This document shows, in pieces, positions 17,374 to 24,482 of a stretch of 64,000 bases of DNA (position 1 is its first letter; every line of letters starts with the position of its first letter). Origin of the DNA: Paenibacillus_E qinlingensis_A. Lineage in GTDB: Bacteria; Bacillota; Bacilli; Paenibacillales; NBRC-103111. The stretch covers positions 248,001-312,000 of the forward strand of contig NZ_JAVDSB010000001.1 of NCBI RefSeq assembly GCF_031455095.1, in the 5' to 3' direction. The translations under genes were made by a program, and so were the position numbers. The notes beneath the pieces were generated by a model that did not search any database, was not told where the DNA came from, and was given only the letters and a program-made list of their open reading frames with translations.

Positions 17374-18092
17374 GTAGTGCAATAGATCTAAATTGTGACA
17401 TGGGGGAAAGCTTTGGCGTCTATCGGTATGGGGCCGACGAAGAGATGATGGCACTGATTACTTCTGCCAACATTGCGTGCGGCTTTCATGGTGGGGATCC
17501 TCGTATCATGCGGGAGACGGTGGTACTCGCTAAAAAGTATGGTGTTCGAGTAGGTGCACACATCGGACTGCCAGATCGTGAAGGCTTTGGTCGCAGGTAT
17601 ATTCAAATGTCGCCAAATGAAGTGTATGATCTTACGTTGTATCAGCTAGGGGCGCTCGATGCATTCCTTCGTGCGGAAAAAATGTCTATGACACACGTAA
17701 AGCTTCACGGAGCCCTCTATATGATGGCATCAGACGATCTGGCGCTTTCCAAAGCATTCGCTGAGGCCGTTTACGTCTTTAACCCTTCGCTGAGCGTATT
17801 TACCCTGCCAGGTTGCAATACTTCGATGAGTGCAGCGCGCCTCGGCATTCGGGTCATTCATGAATATTTCGCCGATCGACCCTACACGGATGGCAAGGTG
17901 AAGATGTTCGGATGGACGCTCAATGAGATTGGTTCGCCTGTGGAAATCGCATCGCGCGTGGCTAAGATGCTAGAGGATCGTGCCTATGCAGGTATCGGGA
18001 CGATCTGTGTACACAGTGACACCGTCGGAGCTCCAGCTATCATGAAAGCGATTCGCGACCAGCTATTGCATGTGGTGGATCCTCAAGAATGA
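17370..18092 (+). CDS. pxpA: LamB/YcsF family protein (5-oxoprolinase subunit A-like)
   Basis: 240-residue protein with the hallmarks of PxpA/YcsF: DLNCDMGESFG at the N-terminus, SANIACGFHGGDP, GAHIGLPDREGFGRR, VKLHGALY and a closing TICVHSDTVGAP. PxpA works with PxpB and PxpC to open 5-oxoproline using ATP. PxpB and PxpC are not encoded here; instead the gene overlaps an amidase (GTGA). It may thus act on another lactam, or with subunits encoded elsewhere. The GTG start is supported by CAAGGAGAGA upstream and by the overlap. Confidence 0.85.
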   Translation: MSSAIDLNCDMGESFGVYRYGADEEMMALITSANIACGFHGGDPRIMRETVVLAKKYGVRVGAHIGLPDREGFGRRYIQMSPNEVYDLTLYQLGALDAFLRAEKMSMTHVKLHGALYMMASDDLALSKAFAEAVYVFNPSLSVFTLPGCNTSMSAARLGIRVIHEYFADRPYTDGKVKMFGWTLNEIGSPVEIASRVAKMLEDRAYAGIGTICVHSDTVGAPAIMKAIRDQLLHVVDPQE

Positions 18093-18121
18093 CAATGATG
18101 TTTCTTTAGGAGGCTTTTTCC

Positions 18122-18280
18122 GTGAATTGGTTTAGGAAATGGATGCACGTTAACCCCGTTCCTGATATACCGGAGGATCACAATTCTAAAGAAGAGAACA
18201 CAAGGTTTACTTCAGACCTTGAAAATAATGAATTGGTTTTAAAAGAAATATTCAATAACAGTTCTGAACATCACGACTAA
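18122..18280 (+). pseudogene. Small ORF resembling the N-terminus of a GerA-family germination protein
   Basis: 52-codon frame with GTG start and AGGAGG 8 bases upstream. The end of the product, DLENNELVLKEIFNNSSEHHD, is very like the segment that opens the GerA/GerK/SpoVAF-type germinant receptor A subunits (pattern SLxENLxLLKEIFGNSSD), after the usual charged linker. The frame stops exactly there, with no membrane part. I read it as a decayed fragment, though a small intact protein cannot be excluded. Confidence 0.5.
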
Positions 18281-18840
18281 AAATGGAGTCCTATACGATT
18301 GGGGAACTTACTTAAACTCAAATCGTTATTAGTTATAAAGGAAGCATATAAAGATCAATGTTGATAAGAAAATCACGAGCGCCAATTGGGTATCGTGATT
18401 TTTTTGTGTTCTTCGATTGTTTTACGACATTTCATCTTACAAACTCTATATTAAACGACAAATTATAATACAAAAAGTGCCAAAAATTAAATGCAATAAC
18501 ATCAGAAATAATACTTAAAAAACGACAAAACAAGTTACAACTCACAATTTTTTTTATTAATAATTTTGTCAGTAGTTGGATGATTAATTGTTGGATGATT
18601 AATTGAATAAGCAGTAAAAAGAACTCAGAAGGCTAAAATGTGTTTTGGTATTAAAGGACACTTGCTTGTTGATTCCAAAAGTTACGCTCATTTCGATCCT
18701 AAGTATGAAACGCTCAAGTACACGCGTGTAAATGCTCATCTAAAGGAATATTTCCAGCTCAATAACATTTGTCATCGGGGAAATGGGCAAGCGTTGACTA
18801 TGCATAGGAAAATAAACCCCATACATTATTGATATGAATC
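18281..18840. other. AT-rich intergenic stretch with a terminator, no convincing gene
   Basis: A hairpin with T-run (AAAATCACGA / TCGTGATTTTTTT, 18369-18405) ends the upstream transcript. The rest is AT-rich. A 64-codon frame at 18638-18832 has no clear ribosome binding site or family resemblance and is not called. Confidence 0.5.
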
Positions 18841-18872
18841 GATATAATCTCATCCTTTCTGAGTTGAAATAA

Positions 18873-18901
18873 TTGAAAAAATGGCCGAATTATGCTATAA
18901 T
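18873..18901 (+). promoter_or_regulatory. Strong promoter of the Kht-like locus
   Basis: TTGAAA (18873-18878) and TATAAT (18896-18901) with a 17-base spacer, a near-perfect housekeeping-sigma promoter. It is followed at once by AAAAGGAGGTGA and the ATG at 18936. Confidence 0.75.
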
Positions 18902-18935
18902 TCCAGTAATACGACGTAAAAGGAGGTGAAATCGA

Positions 18936-19295
18936 ATGATATCTCACGTTTGCTTTTCTAATCGATATTTTACTGTCGTATTTATTGCTATCTTTATGAT
19001 TTTCGCCACGCCGACTCCCGTAGCGGAATCTGGTCTTAATGAATCCGCTCGGACAACGGTACAACAGGGGATAGAGTTTTATTCGAACCACACGACAGTT
19101 CGTAAACAAATTTCCTCATCCGAAATGCTTCGCTTATTGACGCATATTGCAGCCTTGGCCGCTATTTTACAAGGTCTATTGTTGGCTACTCGTTACACAC
19201 GGATTATATCGCATCTATTGTTTCATCCTCTGATTGCCCGCCGGTTAACCCGGATGATTTTATCCCCTCTCAAGTTTACATCGATTTACGTGTAG
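18936..19295 (+). CDS. Small membrane protein upstream of the K+/H+ antiporter genes
   Basis: 119-residue protein with two hydrophobic stretches (YFTVVFIAIFMIFATP near the start; LLTHIAALAAILQGLLLATRY in the second half) and a basic C-terminus. I do not recognise the family. The ribosome binding site AAAAGGAGGTGA and the strong promoter make it a real gene. It stands where khtS stands in the Bacillus khtSTU operon and has about the same length (~110), so it could play the same accessory role, but I see no residue pattern that proves this. A 270-base gap follows before khtT. Confidence 0.6.
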   Translation: MISHVCFSNRYFTVVFIAIFMIFATPTPVAESGLNESARTTVQQGIEFYSNHTTVRKQISSSEMLRLLTHIAALAAILQGLLLATRYTRIISHLLFHPLIARRLTRMILSPLKFTSIYV

Positions 19296-19602
19296 TGTTG
19301 TCCCCCTCCAGTTGTTCGTTTATTTCTAATACCCAAATGTTGTTGTTACCATTAAAAAACGCAATTCAACCAATTTTGACCGTTAATGGCTCTTTTCAGC
19401 TATGTCCGACGTTTCTTTGTGCTGGGCACAAAACGAAAACATGATGAAGATTTGCCGTTTCTATACATGTGTACCTCATATGCTGTTTAGCTTCGTTAAA
19501 AAAACGAGTAGCTAAAGGTCTGTTTGTTACTGTTAAAAAAATGACTTAGACGGTAGCTTATTTGTCATGGCTAAAATTTACCATTCAGGAGGAACTATAA
19601 AA
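19296..19602. other. Gap between small membrane protein and khtT, with one hairpin
   Basis: No gene is seen. A stem-loop forms between TTTAGCTTCGTT and AACGAGTAGCTAAA (about 19487-19516). It lacks a following T-run, so it is not a clear terminator; it could be a leader structure for khtT. I see no known riboswitch sequence here. Confidence 0.4.
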
Positions 19603-20094
19603 ATGACTATTAGAGAAAGCGATCTTCCGGGGATCGGAAAGAAGTTTCAGATTAACACTCGTGGGGGAGATAAACTGGTCATTGTTGTCCATGATGATGG
19701 AAGACGAGAGTGCTACCATTTTGACGATGATTCTCTGGATGAGAGTATTTCCATGATTACGCTTGATGACGACGAGGCCCGCCTTGTCGCCGGCATCATC
19801 GGCGGTATGACCTATAAACCGAAGGCGCTCGAATCAATAGAAATGGCGCTGGATGAGCTTATTATTGAATGGTACCGTGTAGAGCTCGATTATCGCTGTA
19901 TAGGCAAAACGATTGGCGAGCTTCAAGTGCGCCAACAGTCGGGGGCAACTATCATTGCCATTATCAAAAAACATACGAAACAGATTAATCCAGGGCCGGA
20001 TGTAGTTCTTTCTGCGGATTCGACAGTAGTAGTAGCAGGTGAGAGGAGGCAGCAGAAACTTTTTAAACAAATATTAATGAATGGAAGTGAGTGA
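19603..20094 (+). CDS. khtT: K+/H+ antiporter regulatory subunit KhtT (RCK_C domain)
   Basis: 163-residue cytoplasmic regulator. The N-terminal half is the KhtT-type domain (ESDLPGIGKKFQI...GGDKLVIVVHDDGRRE). The C-terminal half is an RCK_C/TrkA_C domain (IGKTIGELQVRQQSGATIIA...PGPDVVLSADSTVVVAGE), known in the Bacillus protein to bind c-di-AMP and control the antiporter. ATG 19603 is chosen because AGGAGG lies 9 bases upstream; an ATG at 19567 is in frame but lacks a site. It ends three bases before the antiporter gene, so the two form an operon. Confidence 0.85.
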   Translation: MTIRESDLPGIGKKFQINTRGGDKLVIVVHDDGRRECYHFDDDSLDESISMITLDDDEARLVAGIIGGMTYKPKALESIEMALDELIIEWYRVELDYRCIGKTIGELQVRQQSGATIIAIIKKHTKQINPGPDVVLSADSTVVVAGERRQQKLFKQILMNGSE

Positions 20095-20097
20095 CCA

Positions 20098-21336
20098 ATG
20101 AACTACATTGTCTTTGAGATTGGGGTGGCGATTGCACTTATTGCGTTATCCGGTTTGTTATCAGCTAAGCTTCGTTTTTCCGTTATCCCGTTTTATATAT
20201 TGGTTGGTATGGCTGTAGGACCGCATTCATTTGAGTGGTGGCATATCGATTTGAGATTCATTCAGAGTACCCCATTTATCGAATTTCTTGGTCGGATTGG
20301 CGTCTTATTCTTGTTATTCTACCTTGGATTAGAATTTTCCGTTGGCCGATTGATTAAATCCGGACGGACCATCGCTGTCGGAGGTACGATTTATATCCTA
20401 ATTAATTTTACATTAGGGTTGTTATTCGGCTACATGTCGGGACTGCCGGTTCTGGAAATGCTTGTTGTTGCAGGCATTACGACGATCTCTTCTAGCGCAA
20501 TCGTAGCAAAGGTTCTCGTTGATCTCAAACGGACAGCGAACCCCGAGACCGAAATGATTCTAGGAATCATTATGTTTGAGGATGTGTTTCTCGCTATTTA
20601 TATCTCGGTTGTCTCCGGACTGGTTCTAAGCGGTTCGTCGTCACTAGGGGGTATCCTGACTTCTGCCGCCATGGCACTGGGCTTCATGCTTTTAGTGCTT
20701 ATCGTCGGTCGTAAGGCGGTTCCTCTGCTTAACAAAGCACTGAACATTCGATCCAATGAGTTGTTTTTGTTGGTGATTTTCTCCATTTTGTTTATTATTG
20801 CGGGATTTTCGGAAACCATTCATGTGGCAGAAGCGATAGGTGCACTACTGGTAGGTCTTGTACTTGCCGAAACCGAACATATGAAGCGAATCGAGCAACT
20901 CATTCTTCCGTTTCGTGACTTCTTTGGCGCCATTTTCTTTTTCAGTTTCGGTTTGAACATTGATCCTTTTTCCCTTGGAGGAGCCGTTTGGTTGTCGTTA
21001 GCAGCTGTGTTGCTAACTTTGATAGGTAATTTTATTGCCGGAATGTGGGCCGGGCGTATAGCTGGGTTGTCATCAAAGGCTTCCGTGAACATCGGCTTAA
21101 CTATCGTGTCTCGAGGAGAATTCTCCATTATCATGGCTAATTTGGCCAAAGCAGGCGGTTTGCTGCCCATTGTGCAGCCATTTGCCGCATTATATGTTCT
21201 GATTTTGGCTGTGCTGGGTCCGTTGTTAACCAAAGAAACCAAGCTGATTTATACTGGGATGGAAAGGATAGGCAAGTTAATGAAGTTAAAGCGTAATAAG
21301 AAAATAAAAGAGAAAGCAGTGTCGCATGAACGTTGA
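20098..21336 (+). CDS. khtU: K+/H+ antiporter KhtU (CPA2 family)
   Basis: 412-residue membrane protein with about 12 hydrophobic segments and a basic cytoplasmic tail, of the CPA2 cation:proton antiporter family. The family's core motifs are visible: GVLFLLFYLGLEFS, GITTISSSAIVAKVL in the ion-binding region, FFSFGLNIDP, and TIVSRGEFSIIMANLAKAGG near the end. It expels K+ in exchange for H+, for example under alkaline or high-K+ conditions, under control of KhtT encoded just upstream. Confidence 0.88.
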   Translation: MNYIVFEIGVAIALIALSGLLSAKLRFSVIPFYILVGMAVGPHSFEWWHIDLRFIQSTPFIEFLGRIGVLFLLFYLGLEFSVGRLIKSGRTIAVGGTIYILINFTLGLLFGYMSGLPVLEMLVVAGITTISSSAIVAKVLVDLKRTANPETEMILGIIMFEDVFLAIYISVVSGLVLSGSSSLGGILTSAAMALGFMLLVLIVGRKAVPLLNKALNIRSNELFLLVIFSILFIIAGFSETIHVAEAIGALLVGLVLAETEHMKRIEQLILPFRDFFGAIFFFSFGLNIDPFSLGGAVWLSLAAVLLTLIGNFIAGMWAGRIAGLSSKASVNIGLTIVSRGEFSIIMANLAKAGGLLPIVQPFAALYVLILAVLGPLLTKETKLIYTGMERIGKLMKLKRNKKIKEKAVSHER

Positions 21337-21395
21337 GTTGTGCAGCCGTTTCGTAAGAAGAACATCTCACCAAAACTTGTAAGGAGGTTTTGAGT

Positions 21396-21755
21396 ATGCG
21401 GTTTGTTCATGTGATTTGGGGAAGATTGGTCCAAGGTTCGTCGTGGCAGCGTTTAATGAGAATTACAAGCAGCTCACCCGAGCTTATCATGAAAGCGATT
21501 CAAGCAGAGGGGCGTGAAGTGAAATTGCTAAGGAGCCATAAGGATTACAGTGGCAAAGAGCTGCACATCCTGCAACTATTCATCTATCGTCTGGAAGAGC
21601 TCACGTTGACGGATATCATCCGCGAGATAGATCCTGAAGCTAAGGTTGATGTAATGCAGCTGTCTGTCACACGAACACCGAGAAGCGAATGGAAACGGCA
21701 TTCGCAGAAGGATGTTCCGGATGTTTCCAAGTACGGCAACGAGTTTTCGGACTAG
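21396..21755 (+). CDS. DUF2179-like small protein next to the antiporter
   Basis: 119-residue protein; ATG 21396 is 8 bases from AAGGAGG. Its central part fits the DUF2179 pattern seen at the C-terminus of YitT-type membrane proteins: a strand MRITSSSPELIMKAIQAEG, then GKELHILQLFIYRLEELTL and DIIREIDPEAKVDVMQLS. Those domains have a ferredoxin-like fold. Here it is free-standing and placed directly after khtTU, before a terminator, so it may be a third regulatory part of the K+ exporter. The function is inferred from place only. Confidence 0.6.
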   Translation: MRFVHVIWGRLVQGSSWQRLMRITSSSPELIMKAIQAEGREVKLLRSHKDYSGKELHILQLFIYRLEELTLTDIIREIDPEAKVDVMQLSVTRTPRSEWKRHSQKDVPDVSKYGNEFSD

Positions 21756-21833
21756 TGGCTACAAGAGATGGCCCTTCCTTTTCGTTGACTCTTCCAACTG
21801 TTTTTATTAAATAACGTAGTGACAAATGATTTG

Positions 21834-21864
21834 CGTGCACCCTACTTGGGTGGACGTCTTTTTT
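21834..21864 (+). terminator. Intrinsic terminator after the Kht-like locus
   Basis: CGTGCACCC pairs with GGGTGGACG (one mismatch), followed by TCTTTTTT. The remainder of the gap to 22130 holds no gene that I can see. Confidence 0.7.
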
Positions 21865-22132
21865 ATTGAGTTTTCAAGAAAAACCATGAAAAAAGTCTAA
21901 ATATCATTAAATTAAGGGTGATATCAACTAATAACTATCGTCGCAACAAATGACAATTCGATTACAATGCTTGATTTGAGTTTGTTTAAGTACCTATTTG
22001 AACAATCAGGGACTATATACGGTACTAGAGTACAAGTTTACAAGCGAAAACTCTCGTAACCCTCCCTTGTCCCAGTAGACGAAAGCTTATTGGGAATATT
22101 TTTTACATTCAAGTAAGTTTGTTCCCCAAGTA

Positions 22133-22179
22133 TTGACAGCGTTATTAATCATCCTTCATAATTAAACTGACTAGTCAGT
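22133..22179 (+). promoter_or_regulatory. P450-tetR promoter with TetR operator
   Basis: TTGACA (22133-22138) and CATAAT (22157-22162) flank an 18-base spacer. Immediately downstream, over the transcription start, is the perfect 14-base palindrome ACTGACTAGTCAGT (22166-22179). TGACTAGTCA-type palindromes are common TetR-family operators, and a tetR gene is second in this operon. Confidence 0.7.
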
Positions 22180-22199
22180 ACAAAAGTGGAGGGTTGTTT

Positions 22200-23336
22200 A
22201 TGATGAGTTGGGCGAGCCAATACAAATTGCTTCCTCTAGAGCGGTACAAACAACAACGAGCTGAGGGAGCAGCCGTGTTCAATCTTGCTAGTGGATCATG
22301 GTCCATCTACACACATGACGGTGTCAAAAAAATCCTTGCTGATTACGCGTATTTTTCATCTCAGATGCAAGCGAATCCCACCGAGAACGAACCGATTGAG
22401 AGCAGCATCTTAAGGCAGGATCCTCCCAAACACAAGCAAATGAGATCGCTCATCGCGAAAGCATTTTCTGCTAAGGTCGTAGAGGCCATGGAACCACAAA
22501 TCAGAAAAATCGCGGAGGAATTGTTGGATCGTGCCGCATCCTCGGGAGGCCTCGAAGTGGTCAGCGAATTGGCTAGTCCGTTGCCGGTAATTGTCATCGC
22601 GGAGCTGTTAGGCGTCCCTTCGGAAGACCGAGAACTGTTCAAGGGCTGGTCAGATGATCTCGTCGGAAACGATTACTCACGTTACTTGCAATGCCAGAAA
22701 GAAATGACGGCTTATTTCCGCATCCAAATCGAGGAGCGCCGCAAGCAGCCGAAGAACGACTTGATTACGGCGCTCGTGCAGTCTTGTATGACGGATGATA
22801 ATGGACTTAGCGAGCTGGAAGTGATCGGAATGTGCATTCTGCTGCTCGTTGCGGGGAACGAAACGACGACCAATCTCATTTCGTCGATGATTTTGTGCTT
22901 GGAAAGCAGTCCGGAGACTTACAAAGACCTTCGCACAGATCGAGCGCTAATTCCAGGAACGATCGAGGAAACGCTGCGTTTTTGTTCTCCCGTCCAGGTC
23001 ATTGAGCGCAGAGTCAAGGCGGATATCTTTTGGGATGGACATTGGATGCAAGCGGGACAAAGGGTTTATACTTACATTGGAGCGGCAAATCATGATGAAA
23101 AGGTGTTCGTCGATCCGGAGCGATTCAACGTCAAACGTAGTCCTAACCCGCATTTAGCTTTTGGTCAAGGTATTCATTTCTGCTTGGGGGCGATGCTAGC
23201 GCGGCTTGAAGCGAAAGTGGTGCTAAACGTCATAGTTGATCGTTTGGAAAGTTTACAGCGTCTCGATGATGGCCCTATTGAGAGGTTGGATAGCGATATG
23301 ATGTTTGGCATTAAGCAAATGAGGATTAAAATATGA
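22200..23336 (+). CDS. Cytochrome P450
   Basis: 378-residue soluble bacterial P450. The I-helix oxygen-activation motif is LLLVAGNETTTN, the ExxR motif is EETLRF, and the haem-binding loop is FGQGIHFCLGAMLARLE, with the Cys that ligates the iron near residue 328. It resembles the CYP107/109-like enzymes of bacilli that hydroxylate fatty acids, steroids or polyketides. No ferredoxin partner is nearby. The RBS GGAGGG precedes ATG 22200. It forms an operon with the TetR gene that follows, so its inducer is probably its substrate or a toxic hydrophobic compound. Confidence 0.9.
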   Translation: MMSWASQYKLLPLERYKQQRAEGAAVFNLASGSWSIYTHDGVKKILADYAYFSSQMQANPTENEPIESSILRQDPPKHKQMRSLIAKAFSAKVVEAMEPQIRKIAEELLDRAASSGGLEVVSELASPLPVIVIAELLGVPSEDRELFKGWSDDLVGNDYSRYLQCQKEMTAYFRIQIEERRKQPKNDLITALVQSCMTDDNGLSELEVIGMCILLLVAGNETTTNLISSMILCLESSPETYKDLRTDRALIPGTIEETLRFCSPVQVIERRVKADIFWDGHWMQAGQRVYTYIGAANHDEKVFVDPERFNVKRSPNPHLAFGQGIHFCLGAMLARLEAKVVLNVIVDRLESLQRLDDGPIERLDSDMMFGIKQMRIKI

Positions 23337-23376
23337 ATGAAGGCTTCACTTCATTTGATTATGGAGGTAATGAATA

Positions 23377-23934
23377 TTGAGCAGAAATAAAATAATAGAA
23401 GCCGCTGCTCGAATGTTTTCGCGCAGCGGCTATCATCGGACCAGCATGGATGAGATCGCGTTGGAGGCAGGCGTTGCCAAGGGAACACTTTACTATCATT
23501 TCCCGGGAAAAGCTCAGATGTTCCAGGCACTCATTACGGAAGGTCTGCAGAAGATCACAGAAACGATCAGGTCGGAGATTGACCGGGATCGTTCGCTTCG
23601 AGAGCAGATTGAGACGGTTATTCGGTTAAACGTAGATCTTTACTTGGAATACAGCGAGTTGGCCCATATTTTCTTTAACGAAATATCTAACGGTATCGAG
23701 GAAGAAGCGCTGTTGGCGGTACGGAAAGAACGGAGCGCGTATATTCAATTCATTGCCGATATTCTCGTCGAAGCGGGTATTCCGCCCGAAGAAGGCCCAC
23801 TGGCTGCGGCCGGCTTTCTATCCATGATGAACGGTTTATGCAGCTATTATTTAAGTCGTTCAAATGAAGTGAAACGCGAGCAAATCGATCGCCTGCTGTA
23901 CGCCTCGGTCACGGCGGTATTAAGTCCGACGTGA
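23377..23934 (+). CDS. TetR-family repressor
   Basis: 185-residue regulator starting with TTG, after GGAGGTAATGA. The N-terminal helix-turn-helix is typical: AAARMFSRSGYHRTSMDEIA, then GVAKGTLYYHFPGK. The C-terminal part is the helical ligand-binding domain. It lies 40 bases after the P450 gene; the palindrome over the shared promoter is its likely binding site, giving autoregulated, ligand-released control of the P450. Confidence 0.88.
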   Translation: MSRNKIIEAAARMFSRSGYHRTSMDEIALEAGVAKGTLYYHFPGKAQMFQALITEGLQKITETIRSEIDRDRSLREQIETVIRLNVDLYLEYSELAHIFFNEISNGIEEEALLAVRKERSAYIQFIADILVEAGIPPEEGPLAAAGFLSMMNGLCSYYLSRSNEVKREQIDRLLYASVTAVLSPT

Positions 23935-24013
23935 ATATGGAATGACGCATTAATGCTTTTATGGGTGGTATCGAGCGTTCGAAGAATAGAGTTTAAGATA
24001 TTCTAACCAAGGT

Positions 24014-24036
24014 CCATACTCCGGTATGGGCTTTTT
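24014..24036 (+). terminator. Intrinsic terminator after tetR
   Basis: CCATAC-TCCG-GTATGG followed by GCTTTTT. Beyond it, 24040-24460 contains no gene I can support and no recognised element. Confidence 0.8.
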
Positions 24037-24482
24037 CGTTATGGTTGTCGGAAGAACAGCTTACGCTTTGATTACAACGAGAACGACGCCAGATCATCCA
24101 CTGCAAAATGCGGTCACGGCTCCTTGGTAGAAACGCAGCATGGTGAGTCGTCCACTGGGTGATGGGAGCGGGCTCAGTCCATTAGGACAAGAGACTTATC
24201 TGCCGAAGATGTCGCTAACCTCTTTGCACAACCAGAGTCTAGTTGCAAGGCGAATTCCTTCCAAGACAAAGCGAGAATAGCAGCTGAAAGACAGCGAGTG
24301 CTGAGAGTAAAAACAGACGAAAAACGAGACTGGTCAGACAGAGAACGATGGTGTACCATAGATTACACAGCTTTCTTTGTTTGCATGGTTGCTAGTCACT
24401 CCAATGAAACCATACGAAGAAGGTATTTTTTGTCTAGAGAAAGAAAAAACACGATTTATCCTTTTTTGTGGAGGAATTAACA

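Noticed and set aside
18638..18832. 64-codon open frame
   Set aside because: No clear ribosome binding site, AT-rich surroundings and no family resemblance.
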